In this document: positions 34,277-43,443 of the stretch, piece by piece
Position numbering within the stretch: the stretch's first letter is position 1
How the letters are laid out: each line of letters begins with the position of its first letter
Source of the DNA: Marinirhabdus gelatinilytica
GTDB taxonomy: Bacteria; Bacteroidota; Bacteroidia; Flavobacteriales; Flavobacteriaceae
Length of the DNA: 64,000 bases
NCBI RefSeq assembly: GCF_003353425.1
Contig: NZ_QRAO01000007.1
Span: 1 to 64,000, forward strand
Direction of reading: 5' to 3'
Position numbers and translations under genes: made by a program
The notes under the pieces: generated by a model
Databases searched by the model: none
The model's input: only the letters and a program-made list of their open reading frames with translations
Told to the model about the DNA's origin: nothing

Positions 34277-34284
34277 CAAACATA
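34277..34284 (-). promoter_or_regulatory. -7 promoter element TATGTTTG
   Basis: A perfect TAnnTTTG match on the minus strand lies 28 bases before the ATG of the tiny lipoprotein gene. Confidence 0.5.
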
Positions 34285-34430
34285 TCACGAAAAAACACAA
34301 GTATTACGACTATTATTGGCGTATCTTAGTAAGTTTGCCTTTGGGCAAAAAAAAAGCTTGCTCAACTTGTATTCGATTTGGGGCAAATTCAATTAAGATT
34401 TCAATAGTAGTATGTAGTAAGCTGCAATCT

Positions 34431-34844
34431 CTAGATCATAGGCATTAATTGTATTGTTCTACTTCCATTAGGGTTTTTTGTCAATATTATTTTAGTTACC
34501 GCTTCTGGTACTAAACTCTCAATTTTTTCTGGCCACTCTACAAAGCACCAATGTCCCGAGTCCAGATATTCCTCTATACCAATGTCCATTGCCTGTTCCT
34601 CATCTTCCAGCCTATAACAATCAAAATGGTATAGTTTGTCGTCCTCTAGGGGGTATTCGTTCACAATAGAGAAAGTAGGGCTGCTCAAAGCTTCCCTAAC
34701 TCCTAATTGCTTAGCCAAATTTGTAATGAATGTTGTCTTGCCCACTCCCATTGCCCCAAAGAACAACAGAATTTTTGTTTGGGCTTCCTCTAGCACCTTG
34801 CCGGCAACATCCGGCAACTCTTGTAGTGTATAGGTTATCTTCAT
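34431..34844 (-). CDS. tsaE: tRNA threonylcarbamoyladenosine biosynthesis ATPase TsaE
   Basis: The 137-residue P-loop protein has Walker A FFGAMGVGKTTF (Lys 36), LSSPTFSIVNEY, and the DCYRLEDEEQAMDIGIEEYL segment diagnostic of TsaE. It works with TsaB, TsaC and TsaD to make t6A on ANN-decoding tRNAs. Length is standard. It lies downstream of porX on the same strand with about 105 bases between; I recall this pairing as common in flavobacteria. Confidence 0.95.
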   Translation of the reverse strand: MKITYTLQELPDVAGKVLEEAQTKILLFFGAMGVGKTTFITNLAKQLGVREALSSPTFSIVNEYPLEDDKLYHFDCYRLEDEEQAMDIGIEEYLDSGHWCFVEWPEKIESLVPEAVTKIILTKNPNGSRTIQLMPMI

Positions 34845-34950
34845 TGATTTGGACGACAGCGAATATATAATATTTTTACGATTATAGACAAAAAATATCG
34901 ACGAAAAACAATATTTACTGAATATTCCTACAAATATTATTCAAAAACTA

Positions 34951-36498
34951 TCATTTAGCCTCCAATACCGCAAACGGAATGATCATTTCCTCAAGGGATA
35001 CACCACCGTGTTGGTAGGTGTTTCTGTAGTATCCTACGTAGTGGTTATAATTATTGGGATACGCAAAAAACAAGTCTCCTTTTGCGAAAATAAACGAACT
35101 GCTCATATTTATCGTAGGCAAGTGAATTGTCTTTGGGTTTTTTGCCGCTAACACATCTTTGTCCTCGTATGTTAAGCTTTTCCCTGTTTTATAACGGAGG
35201 TTCAAACTAGTGTTCTTGTCTCCAATTACCTTACTGGGGTTCTTCACGTTTATGGTGCCGTGGTCTGTAGTGATGATGAGCCTGAACCCAAGATTTGCAG
35301 CTTGTGTGATTATCTCCATGAGCGGACTGTTCTTAAACCAGCTTTGTGTGAGTGATCGGTACGACTTATCGGTAGAGGCCAGTTCCTTGATAACTTCCAT
35401 CTCTGTCTTGGAGTGGGAGAGCATGTCTACAAAATTGTACACTACCGCTACTAGGTCTTCATCTTTGTGGGTCTTAAAATTGTCGGACAGCCGCTTACCT
35501 TGCTTTAAGCTGGAAATTTTATGGTAGCTCCAGTTTAAATCCTGCCCCAGTCTTTTTAATTGCTCTTTTAAAAATTCTTTTTCATGCATGTTTTTTCCTC
35601 CCTCATCTGTATCGTTGAGCCAAAGGTTAGGATATAGCTTCTCCATTTCGCTGGGCATTAAGCCAGAGAAAATTGCATTTCGTGCATATTGTGTCGCCGT
35701 AGGTAAAATGCTGCAAAACATTTCCTCCTTTGTTTTTTTATAGCTGTTTGTCACAAAGGGCTCAAAAGCTTTCCATTGGTCGTAGCGCAAATTGTCCACT
35801 ACAACTAGTAGGGTAGGCCCCTTTTCTATTTCGGGCAAGATACGCTCCCTGAAGAGGGTGTGGGACATTATTGGGGCATCGGCACCGTTCTCGAACCAAC
35901 CCGGATAGTTCTTGTCTATAAATTTACAGAACTGTGTATTGGCTTCTACTTTCTGCGATTCCAATATTTCGAACATCCCGGTATCCTCTATATCTTCAAG
36001 TTCCAGTTCCCAATACACTAGCTTTTGGTATAGCTCCACCCAACCCTCATAAGTGTTTATCATGGACATGTCCATGGCTATTTTCCTGAATTCCTGTTGA
36101 TAGTTGGAAGTGGTCTTTTCAGAAACCAATCGGGAGTGGTCCAGGTTTTTCTTTAGGCTAAGCAAGATCTGGTTTGGATTAACGGGTTTGATTAGGTAGT
36201 CGGCAATCTTGCTTCCAATGGCCTCTTCCATGATATATTCTTCCTCACTTTTTGTAATCATCACTACAGGGAGGGAAGCTTTTTTCTCTTTTATTTCAGC
36301 AAGCGTCTCAAGTCCCGTAAGCCCGGGCATATTCTCGTCCAGAAAAACAATATCGAAATTCTCATTGTCTATTTCTTCCAAAGCCTCCGTTCCGCTTTGC
36401 GCCGTGGTAACTTTATAATTCTTCTTTTCTAGGAAGATAATATGGGGTTTCAATAAATCTATCTCGTCGTCTACCCAAAGTACTTTTATATCGTTCAT
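34951..36498 (-). CDS. porX: PorX-type response regulator / PglZ phosphatase of type IX secretion
   Basis: The 515-residue protein has a receiver domain (about 1-125; phospho-Asp 54 in IVFLDENMPG, Thr/Ser in VVMITKSEEE, Lys in YLIKPVNP). A helical linker and a PglZ/alkaline-phosphatase-like domain follow, with VVDNLRYDQWKAFEP, ATQYARNAIFSGLMP, and ITTDHGTINV bearing metal ligands. This receiver-PglZ fusion is PorX, which with the sensor PorY controls T9SS gene expression and interacts with the secretion machinery. Its location immediately before the lipid A genes fits the need for LPS-anchored T9SS cargo. Confidence 0.93.
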   Translation of the reverse strand: MNDIKVLWVDDEIDLLKPHIIFLEKKNYKVTTAQSGTEALEEIDNENFDIVFLDENMPGLTGLETLAEIKEKKASLPVVMITKSEEEYIMEEAIGSKIADYLIKPVNPNQILLSLKKNLDHSRLVSEKTTSNYQQEFRKIAMDMSMINTYEGWVELYQKLVYWELELEDIEDTGMFEILESQKVEANTQFCKFIDKNYPGWFENGADAPIMSHTLFRERILPEIEKGPTLLVVVDNLRYDQWKAFEPFVTNSYKKTKEEMFCSILPTATQYARNAIFSGLMPSEMEKLYPNLWLNDTDEGGKNMHEKEFLKEQLKRLGQDLNWSYHKISSLKQGKRLSDNFKTHKDEDLVAVVYNFVDMLSHSKTEMEVIKELASTDKSYRSLTQSWFKNSPLMEIITQAANLGFRLIITTDHGTINVKNPSKVIGDKNTSLNLRYKTGKSLTYEDKDVLAAKNPKTIHLPTINMSSSFIFAKGDLFFAYPNNYNHYVGYYRNTYQHGGVSLEEMIIPFAVLEAK

Positions 36499-36680
36499 AT
36501 ACGTATATTTGTCGTTTGTATATCCCCGTATTTATAGGGGATACTTATATTTATGTTTGAAAAGGAATGTGGTTTATTGTTTATTTCTGAAATTAAAACG
36601 TTCAGTACAACAACCACTACCAGTAATAACCTCAAAATTACTGTGCAAGTATCCCGAAAAAGCTAATTAAAGGTTAAAAT

Positions 36681-37907
36681 TTGAAGTCCAGAAACAAACT
36701 CAAGATAATAAACGATCCCATTTACGGGTTTGTCACTGTTCCCAACGAACTTATCTTCGAACTCATAGAACACAAATATTTCCAGCGCCTGCGCCGTATC
36801 TCGCAAATGGGTATGAGCTATCTGGTATACCCTGGAGCACACCATACCAGGTTCCATCATGCATTGGGGGCTATGTTCTTGATGCAAAAGTCAGTGCGGG
36901 TATTACGCTCTAAGTGCACTGAAATATCACCCCAAGAAGAGGAAGCGCTGTACATTGCCATCTTGTTGCATGATATTGGCCACGGTCCCTTTAGCCATGC
37001 TATGGAACACAGCATCGTGGAGAACATTTCCCACGAAGAGATTTCGTTGTGGATCATGGAAGAACTCAATAAACAATTTAAGGGCAAGCTCACTACTGCA
37101 ATTAAAATCTTCAAAAACCAGTACCACCGTACATTTATGCACCAACTGGTTTCTGGCCAACTGGATATGGACAGGCTGGACTACCTGCGGCGTGACAGCT
37201 TTTATACGGGTGTGAGCGAGGGAGCCATAAACAGTGAGCGGCTCATTACCATGCTGCACGTAAAAGACGACTCCCTGGTGGTGGAAGAGAAGGGTATTTA
37301 TTCCGTAGAGAAATTTATCGTGGCGCGAAGGCTCATGTACTGGCAGGTGTACTTACACAAAACAAGTCTCGTGGCAGAACAACTATTGGTCAGGTTATTA
37401 AAACGGGCCAAACACCTTTCAGATCACGGGGCCAGATTGCCCGCCAGCAAGGCTCTTTCCTTTTTTCTTCAAAACCATATATCGAGCGAGGATTTTTCTG
37501 CTGAAATATTAGAAACCTTTACAAATCTGGACGATTACGATATCGTTTCGGCCATGAAACAATGGGCAAACCACGATGATTCTGTATTGAGTGAACTCTC
37601 CAAAATGCTTTTGAACAGGGATTTGCTGAAAATAAAACTGAAAAAGAAACCTTTTTCAGAAGATAAGATTGAAGCTAAGCTTATTTCTGTAATGGAAAAC
37701 CATAAATTATCCCGTGAAGAAGCAACGTATTTTGTTTTTGGGGGTCTTATTGAAAACCAGGCCTACGATATGAAACGGGACACCATTAACCTGATCACAA
37801 AAACCGGAAAAGTATTGGACGTTGCAAAAGCGAGCGACCAGTTGAACATCGAGGCACTATCCAAGAAAGTAATAAAATACTATCTATGTTATCCCAAGAC
37901 GCATTAG
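36681..37907 (+). CDS. HD-domain phosphohydrolase (dGTPase-like)
   Basis: The 408-residue protein starts with TTG at 36681. A stop codon lies two codons upstream in frame, so no ATG is available without losing KIINDPIYGFVTVPNEL, which is the family's conserved start. The HD core is visible as RRISQMGMSYLVYPGAHHTRFHHALG and LLHDIGHGPFSHAMEH (about 95-110), with a later SGQLDMDRLDYLRRDSFYTG. These match bacterial HD/SAMHD1-like nucleotide phosphohydrolases of the YdhJ type. Likely substrates are dNTPs or nucleotides. It precedes lpxD by 41 bases. Confidence 0.88.
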   Translation: MKSRNKLKIINDPIYGFVTVPNELIFELIEHKYFQRLRRISQMGMSYLVYPGAHHTRFHHALGAMFLMQKSVRVLRSKCTEISPQEEEALYIAILLHDIGHGPFSHAMEHSIVENISHEEISLWIMEELNKQFKGKLTTAIKIFKNQYHRTFMHQLVSGQLDMDRLDYLRRDSFYTGVSEGAINSERLITMLHVKDDSLVVEEKGIYSVEKFIVARRLMYWQVYLHKTSLVAEQLLVRLLKRAKHLSDHGARLPASKALSFFLQNHISSEDFSAEILETFTNLDDYDIVSAMKQWANHDDSVLSELSKMLLNRDLLKIKLKKKPFSEDKIEAKLISVMENHKLSREEATYFVFGGLIENQAYDMKRDTINLITKTGKVLDVAKASDQLNIEALSKKVIKYYLCYPKTH

Positions 37908-37921
37908 CAATGCATTTTTTT

Positions 37922-37929
37922 TATATTTG
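37922..37929 (+). promoter_or_regulatory. -7 promoter element TATATTTG
   Basis: A perfect TAnnTTTG match lies 19 bases before the lpxD ATG. It overlaps the end of a T-run that follows a weak hairpin (GCATT/AATGC, 37901-37913). Confidence 0.55.
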
Positions 37930-37948
37930 CAACTCTTGAAACCTATAC

Positions 37949-38974
37949 ATGAAATTTAAAGCCAGCCAGATTGCAGGAATATTGAACGGCGAAGTTGAAG
38001 GAGATGAAGACGCCGAAGTTTCCAAACTGTCAAAAATAGAAGAGGGTACAGAGGGAAGTTTAACTTTCTTGGCCAATCCCAAGTATACCTCGTATATCTA
38101 CACTACACAAGCATCTGTAACTATCGTAGGGGCAGATTTTGTGGCAGAAAACCCAATCACCACTACACTCATTAAAGTTGAAGATGCTTATAAAGCGTTT
38201 TCAACATTATTAGAATATTACAACCAGGTAAAAATGAACAAGACGGGCATTGAACAACCCGTGTTTATTGCAGAAACTGCTTCCTATCCAGAGGAAATCT
38301 ATATGGGAGCCTTCAGCTATCTCGGGGAGAATGTGTCCATTGGCAAAAATGCAAAAATATATCCCAATGTCTATATAGGAGATAATGTTACTATGGGAGA
38401 CAACGTTGTAGTTTTTGCAGGAGCCAAGATCTACTCAGAATCCGTAATTGGCAATAACTGTGTGATACATAGTGGGGCAATAGTTGGGGCAGATGGTTTT
38501 GGTTTCACCCCTAACGAAAAAGGAGAGTACGCAAAGGTACCCCAAACGGGCAACGTAATTATTGAAGATAATGTAGATGTGGGTGCCGGTACTACAATAG
38601 ACCGTGCAACCTTGGGCTCTACCATAATACGCAAAGGAGTAAAACTGGACAACCAGATACAGATTGCCCATAATGTGGAAATAGGTAAAAATACCGTAAT
38701 TGCAGCCCAGACCGGCATTGCTGGCTCCACAAAAATTGGTGAAAATTGTCAGATTGGGGGTCAAGTAGGAATCGTGGGCCACATAACTATTGGCAATAAT
38801 GTTCGCATACAAGCACAAAGTGGAATAGGTAGGAACGTAAAGGACCATGAAATACTACAAGGCTCCCCAGCCCTTAACTATGGTGATTACAACAAAAGTT
38901 ATGTGCATTTTAAAAACTTACCAAGCATAATGCAACGCTTTAACAATATTGAAAAAAACCTGACAAATGACTGA
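37949..38974 (+). CDS. lpxD: UDP-3-O-acylglucosamine N-acyltransferase LpxD (first copy)
   Basis: The 341-residue protein adds the N-linked acyl chain to UDP-3-O-acyl-glucosamine in lipid A synthesis. It has the N-terminal uridine-binding domain (MKFKASQIAGILNGEVEGD, GSLTFLANPKYTSYIY) and a left-handed beta-helix of hexapeptide repeats (about 100-310). The catalytic His is about 241 in NQIQIAHNVEIG, and a second active-site His lies in GIVGHITIG. A C-terminal helical extension follows (KNLPSIMQRFNNIEKN). The full LpxD pattern is intact, so this is probably the main enzyme. It overlaps the next gene by eight bases. Confidence 0.95.
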   Translation: MKFKASQIAGILNGEVEGDEDAEVSKLSKIEEGTEGSLTFLANPKYTSYIYTTQASVTIVGADFVAENPITTTLIKVEDAYKAFSTLLEYYNQVKMNKTGIEQPVFIAETASYPEEIYMGAFSYLGENVSIGKNAKIYPNVYIGDNVTMGDNVVVFAGAKIYSESVIGNNCVIHSGAIVGADGFGFTPNEKGEYAKVPQTGNVIIEDNVDVGAGTTIDRATLGSTIIRKGVKLDNQIQIAHNVEIGKNTVIAAQTGIAGSTKIGENCQIGGQVGIVGHITIGNNVRIQAQSGIGRNVKDHEILQGSPALNYGDYNKSYVHFKNLPSIMQRFNNIEKNLTND

Positions 38975-40376
38975 TTGTAACGCACCAAAGCAAACAACGA
39001 TCGCAAAAGAGGTAGCCCTTACAGGAGTAGGCCTCCATACCGGCAAAGAAGTAACGCTTACCTTTAAACCTGCTCCCACAAACCACGGATATAAGTTCGT
39101 GAGGGTCGATCTTGAGGACAATCCCGTGATCGAAGCAGATGTAAATTACGTTGTAAATACCCAACGTGGTACCAATCTGGAAAAAAACGGCGTGAAAATC
39201 CAAACATCCGAACATGTGCTTGCTGCATTGGTAGGGTTGGAGATAGACAATTGTATCCTTGAGCTCAATGCCTCTGAACCTCCCATCATGGATGGTTCCT
39301 CAAAGTATTTTGTGAAAGCGCTCGAGGAAGCCGGAATAGTAGAACAGGATGATGCAAGGAACGAATATGTTGTAACCGAAGTTATATCCTATCTGGACGA
39401 AGAATCTGGAAGTGAGATAACCTTAATCCCTGCGGATAACTACCAAGTAACTACAATGGTAGATTTTGGTACAAAAGTGTTGGGCACCCAAAACGCATCC
39501 CTTAAGGACTTGAAAGAGTTCAAGACTGAAATAGCCGATGCGAGAACCTTCAGCTTTTTACACGAAATTGAAATGCTGTTGGACCATGGCCTCATCCAGG
39601 GTGGCGATTTGAACAATGCTATTGTGTATGTGGACAAAGAGCTTTCTCCCGAAACTATGGAGAAACTGCGAGGCGCCTTCAAAAAAGATAAGATTTCAGT
39701 AAAACCCAACGGCATACTGGACAACCTCACGCTACATTATCCAAATGAAGCTGCCCGCCACAAGTTATTGGACGTGATTGGAGATTTGGCTTTGACGGGT
39801 ACTCGTATACGTGGAAAAGTGATCGCCAACAAGCCGGGGCACTATGTAAACACACAGTTTGCCAAAAAACTTTCGCAGCAGATAAAGCAAGAAAAACGAA
39901 ACAAGATACCTAAGTTCAACCCGCACGCAACACCTGTTAAGGATGTTAACGATATTATGGCCATGTTGCCGCACCGCCCGCCATTCCTGTTGGTAGACAA
40001 AATATTGGAATTGAGCGACGAGCACGTAGTAGGGTTAAAGAACGTTACCATGAACGAGCCCTTTTTTGTGGGCCACTTCCCGGGCGCACCAGTAATGCCC
40101 GGTGTGCTTATAGTTGAGGCCATGGCACAAACAGGAGGAATCCTTGCTTTGAGCACCGTACCCGACCCTGAAAATTACTTGACATTCTTTATGAAAATAA
40201 ACAATGTGAAGTTTAAACAACAGGTTAACCCGGGAGATACATTATTTTTTAAATTAGATTTAATCACCCCGATTAGAAGGGGTATCGTACATATGCAGGG
40301 AAACGCGTATGCAAACGATAAATTAGTAACCGAAGCCGAATTGATGGCGCAGATCGTTAAAACTAAAAGCACATGA
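38967..40376 (+). CDS. lpxC-fabZ: Bifunctional LpxC deacetylase / FabZ dehydratase
   Basis: The 469-residue fusion is typical of Bacteroidota. The LpxC half (about 1-305) has the zinc His 83 in TSEHVLAAL, EPPIMDGSS, ARTFSFLHEIE and the HKLLDVIGDLAL zinc/catalytic motif; it deacetylates UDP-3-O-acyl-GlcNAc. The FabZ half (about 325-465) has MLPHRPPFLLVD and HFPGAPVMPGVLIVEAMAQ, with catalytic His and Glu; it dehydrates 3-hydroxyacyl-ACP. Having both activities on one chain places the lipid A committing step beside the enzyme competing for hydroxyacyl-ACP. Overlaps lpxD and lpxA. Confidence 0.96.
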   Translation: MTDCNAPKQTTIAKEVALTGVGLHTGKEVTLTFKPAPTNHGYKFVRVDLEDNPVIEADVNYVVNTQRGTNLEKNGVKIQTSEHVLAALVGLEIDNCILELNASEPPIMDGSSKYFVKALEEAGIVEQDDARNEYVVTEVISYLDEESGSEITLIPADNYQVTTMVDFGTKVLGTQNASLKDLKEFKTEIADARTFSFLHEIEMLLDHGLIQGGDLNNAIVYVDKELSPETMEKLRGAFKKDKISVKPNGILDNLTLHYPNEAARHKLLDVIGDLALTGTRIRGKVIANKPGHYVNTQFAKKLSQQIKQEKRNKIPKFNPHATPVKDVNDIMAMLPHRPPFLLVDKILELSDEHVVGLKNVTMNEPFFVGHFPGAPVMPGVLIVEAMAQTGGILALSTVPDPENYLTFFMKINNVKFKQQVNPGDTLFFKLDLITPIRRGIVHMQGNAYANDKLVTEAELMAQIVKTKST

Positions 40377-41155
40377 ACCAACCGCTAGCATACGTACACC
40401 CAGGAGCAAAGATTGCCAAGAATGTGGTGATAGAACCCTTTACAACCATTCATAACAATGTGGTAATAGGGGAGGGAACTTGGATCGGTTCTAACGTAAC
40501 CATCATGGAAGGCGCCCGTATTGGGAAGAACTGTAATATTTTTCCAGGAGCCGTAATATCTGCCATTCCGCAAGATTTAAAGTTTCAGGATGAAGAAACC
40601 ACAGCCGAAATTGGAGACAACACTACCATAAGGGAATATGTTACCGTTAACAGAGGGACTGTGGACAGGGGCAAGACGGTAATTGGTAATAATTGCTTGA
40701 TCATGGCCTACTGCCACATTGCGCACGATTGTATCGTGGGCGATAACTGTATATTTTCAAACAACAGTACGCTTGCGGGACACATTACCGTGGGAGATTA
40801 CGTGGTACTGGCAGGGATGACAGCCGTTCATCAATTCTGTATGATTGGGAACCACGCTTTTGTAACGGGAGGATCTTTGGTACGTAAAGATGTACCCCCC
40901 TTCGTAAAAGCTGCTCGTGAACCATTATCCTATGTGGGGATCAACTCCATAGGCTTGAGACGTCGTGGTTTCGACTCACAGAAAATTCAGGAGGTACAGA
41001 ATATTTACCGGATTTTATACCAAAAAGCCTACAATACCACCCAGGCTACTGAGATTATTGAAGCCGAGATGGAAGCAACCCCAGAGCGTGATGAGATATT
41101 ACAATTCATCAAGAATGCCAAAAGGGGAATTATGAAAGGGTATTTCCAGAATTAA
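40373..41155 (+). CDS. lpxA: UDP-N-acetylglucosamine O-acyltransferase LpxA
   Basis: The 260-residue trimeric left-handed beta-helix protein carries out the first lipid A step, 3-O-acylation of UDP-GlcNAc. It has IREYVTVNRGT, the catalytic His in AYCHIAHDCIVG, NNSTLAGHITVGDYVVLAGM, TAVHQFCMIG and the C-terminal LRRRGFDSQKIQEVQNIYR helix region. Length and motifs match the family. The ATG overlaps the lpxC-fabZ stop by four bases (ATGA), so translation is coupled. Confidence 0.96.
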   Translation: MNQPLAYVHPGAKIAKNVVIEPFTTIHNNVVIGEGTWIGSNVTIMEGARIGKNCNIFPGAVISAIPQDLKFQDEETTAEIGDNTTIREYVTVNRGTVDRGKTVIGNNCLIMAYCHIAHDCIVGDNCIFSNNSTLAGHITVGDYVVLAGMTAVHQFCMIGNHAFVTGGSLVRKDVPPFVKAAREPLSYVGINSIGLRRRGFDSQKIQEVQNIYRILYQKAYNTTQATEIIEAEMEATPERDEILQFIKNAKRGIMKGYFQN

Positions 41156-41214
41156 GATTTCAAAATACTCCACAACCTATAACCTAATAAAACAACAATT
41201 AATAACTCAAATCG

Positions 41215-41781
41215 ATGGCAACAACATCAGACATCAGAAAAGGATTGTGCATACACTACAATCATGACATATATAAAATTATTGAATTCCTGCACGTAAA
41301 ACCCGGAAAAGGACCCGCTTTCGTAAGAACAAAACTAAAGAGCGTAACCACCGGAAAGGTGATAGACAATACGTTTTCAGCAGGGCATAAAATTGAAGAC
41401 GTACGTGTGGAGACACACAAGTTCCAGTTTTTGTACAACGAAGGGGAATGGTACCATTTTATGAACACCGAGGATTATTCGCAGATACGTTTGTTGAAGG
41501 AATCGTTGGACACCCCAGAGTTGATGAAAGAAGGCGAGGTAGTAACCGTATTGATAAATACCGAGGACAACGCACCACTTTCCGTAGAGATGCCGGCCCA
41601 CGTGATCCTTGAAGTGACCGCTACCGAACCTGGCGTAAAGGGAAACACCGCCACCAACGCCACCAAACCTGCTACAGTTGAAACTGGCGCAGAGGTGAAT
41701 GTTCCCTTGTTTATCAACGAAGGGGATAAAATACGTATTGATACCGAGAAGGGGCAATACCAGGAAAGAGTAAAGGAGTAA
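41215..41781 (+). CDS. efp: Elongation factor P
   Basis: The 188-residue three-domain beta protein mimics tRNA and rescues ribosomes stalled on proline runs. The N-terminal KOW-like domain has LHVKPGKGPAFVRTKL, with a lysine at the loop tip where EF-P is modified in some bacteria. The later VLEVTATEPGVKGNT and NEGDKIRIDTEKGQYQERV are also standard. It lies 59 bases after lpxA and is followed after only four bases by a lipoprotein gene that looks inserted. Confidence 0.96.
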   Translation: MATTSDIRKGLCIHYNHDIYKIIEFLHVKPGKGPAFVRTKLKSVTTGKVIDNTFSAGHKIEDVRVETHKFQFLYNEGEWYHFMNTEDYSQIRLLKESLDTPELMKEGEVVTVLINTEDNAPLSVEMPAHVILEVTATEPGVKGNTATNATKPATVETGAEVNVPLFINEGDKIRIDTEKGQYQERVKE

Positions 41782-41785
41782 ATAT

Positions 41786-43414
41786 ATGACTAATAGATTT
41801 TTAGTTTTTCTAATAAGTATTTTTCTTTTTTCTTGTAGCTCGGACGATATGGGAGATAGTGATAATAGAGATTCTTCTGTAAATATTATTGAGATAACAA
41901 ATGTTACGAGTAACTCTGCTAGAATAGAAGCTACTGTTGAAGGTGCAAATATTTCAGAAAAAGGTATTGTTTGGGGTATGACAAGCAATCCCACAATTGA
42001 AAACGCAGAAAACGTTAGTAAAGGTAATGGGACAGGTAGTTTTACTGCTGCTATATCGGGCTTAACTGCTGCTACTGAATATTTTGTAAGAGCTTATTCG
42101 ATCAATAACGGTGAAACTCTTTATAGTAACAACGAGAATTTTATAACCAACCAGTCTTGTCCTCAGGAGAATGTCTATTCTGGACAGGTTGAATTAAACA
42201 CCCAAGACGACGTAAATAATTTTGGCGCAAATAATTATTGCGAGATTTCAGGAGACCTTATTATAGGCTATTATAATTTTAGCCCCCCAATCGAGGATTT
42301 ATCACCACTAAGTAGCTTAACCAAAGTAAATGAATTACTAATTTATGGTAATCATAACCTCACAAACCTCAGTGGGCTAGAAAATATTCATACTGTTGAA
42401 CGTCTTATAGGCGTGACCCAATGTCACGGACTAACATCATTAGACGAATTATCCAATATTACTGGAGAACTTGAATATTTATCTATTATTGATAATCAAA
42501 ATATTGAAAATTTTGATGGGTTAATTGGCATTACGAAGGTTAGAGAAGATATTAGAATAGTTGAAAACCACAATCTAGAAAGCATATTAGGTCTGTCTGG
42601 TTTGCAAGATGTTGGCGATACTTTATTTGTTATTGATAATAATAATCTTGAAAACTTAAATGGATTAGAAAATGTTACATCAGTTGGAAATTATTTATGG
42701 ATACACAACAATGCATCACTAAAAAATATTGATGGTTTAAGTAATGTTACGTATATCCGTTCAATTACTCTACAAAACAATCCTGAGTTGCAAAACCTAG
42801 TGGGATTGAGTAATGTATCTCAGGTGGATTCTCAGCTTAATATTAAGAAAAATAATTCTTTAATAACTTTAGAAGGATTGTCTAACATTTCACTTGAAAA
42901 TGTTGATGTAGAAATTTCCAACAATTCATCACTTCAAAACCTTGATGGGTTGTCTTCAAATAATTCAGTACTTGAAATTGCGATAACTAGTAATGCTAAT
43001 TTGAAAAACATAAGCGCCCTATCTGGAATGGTTGAGGTTTTTGGAAGTTTTAAATTAAGAGGCAGTGGGTTACTTGAGAATCTTGATGGTTTGTCAAATC
43101 TACAAACGGTAGGAACTGATTTTACAATAACGGACGTAAATATGCTAACCCAATTTTCAGGCCTCTCAAGCTTGGTTTCTGTCGGTCGCGACTTTTCAAT
43201 TTTAGAGAACAATGTATTACAAAATCTAGATTCTCTTGAAAATTTAATATTTGTGGGGGATAACTTTAGAATTACGAATAACCCTACTCTAACGGATTTT
43301 TGTGGTATTTCAAACTTGGTTACAAATGGTACTATAGAGGGTAACTACCAAGTTAGTAACAACGCTTTCAACCCAAGCGAACAAAATATCATAGACGGCA
43401 ACTGTAGCCAATAA
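41786..43414 (+). CDS. Repeat lipoprotein with leucine-rich / receptor L-domain-like solenoid
   Basis: The 542-residue protein has a lipobox FLFSC (Cys about 17) and a Ser/Asp-rich linker. A fibronectin-like domain spans about 32-115 (NVTSNSARIEATVEG, GLTAATEYFVRAYS). Then about 17 imperfect repeats of 20-25 residues follow, with the recurring core NLxGLSNVTxV and FxIxNNxxLxNLDGL. Such repeats form leucine-rich or L-domain beta-solenoids in surface binding proteins. Base composition is clearly more AT-rich than efp and lpxD2 on either side. The gene sits four bases after efp, with its own terminator behind it. No enzymatic motif is visible; probably a cell-surface binding protein. Confidence 0.82.
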   Translation: MTNRFLVFLISIFLFSCSSDDMGDSDNRDSSVNIIEITNVTSNSARIEATVEGANISEKGIVWGMTSNPTIENAENVSKGNGTGSFTAAISGLTAATEYFVRAYSINNGETLYSNNENFITNQSCPQENVYSGQVELNTQDDVNNFGANNYCEISGDLIIGYYNFSPPIEDLSPLSSLTKVNELLIYGNHNLTNLSGLENIHTVERLIGVTQCHGLTSLDELSNITGELEYLSIIDNQNIENFDGLIGITKVREDIRIVENHNLESILGLSGLQDVGDTLFVIDNNNLENLNGLENVTSVGNYLWIHNNASLKNIDGLSNVTYIRSITLQNNPELQNLVGLSNVSQVDSQLNIKKNNSLITLEGLSNISLENVDVEISNNSSLQNLDGLSSNNSVLEIAITSNANLKNISALSGMVEVFGSFKLRGSGLLENLDGLSNLQTVGTDFTITDVNMLTQFSGLSSLVSVGRDFSILENNVLQNLDSLENLIFVGDNFRITNNPTLTDFCGISNLVTNGTIEGNYQVSNNAFNPSEQNIIDGNCSQ

Positions 43415-43443
43415 TTACCAACAACCAAAGATTTCAAAATAGT

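Noticed and set aside
34334-34349. Hairpin TTTGCC-TTTG-GGCAAA near an A-run as a terminator
   Set aside because: On the plus strand the stem is followed by A, not T; on the minus strand the T-run precedes the stem. Neither orientation gives a rho-independent terminator.
31402-34430. Insertion sequence or prophage as the source of the AT-rich block
   Set aside because: No transposase, integrase, terminal inverted repeat or tRNA target is visible within or at the edges.
42280-43330. Periodic sequence as a CRISPR array
   Set aside because: The periodicity is at the protein level (degenerate 20-25-residue repeats within an open frame). The DNA repeats are not identical and no cas genes adjoin.
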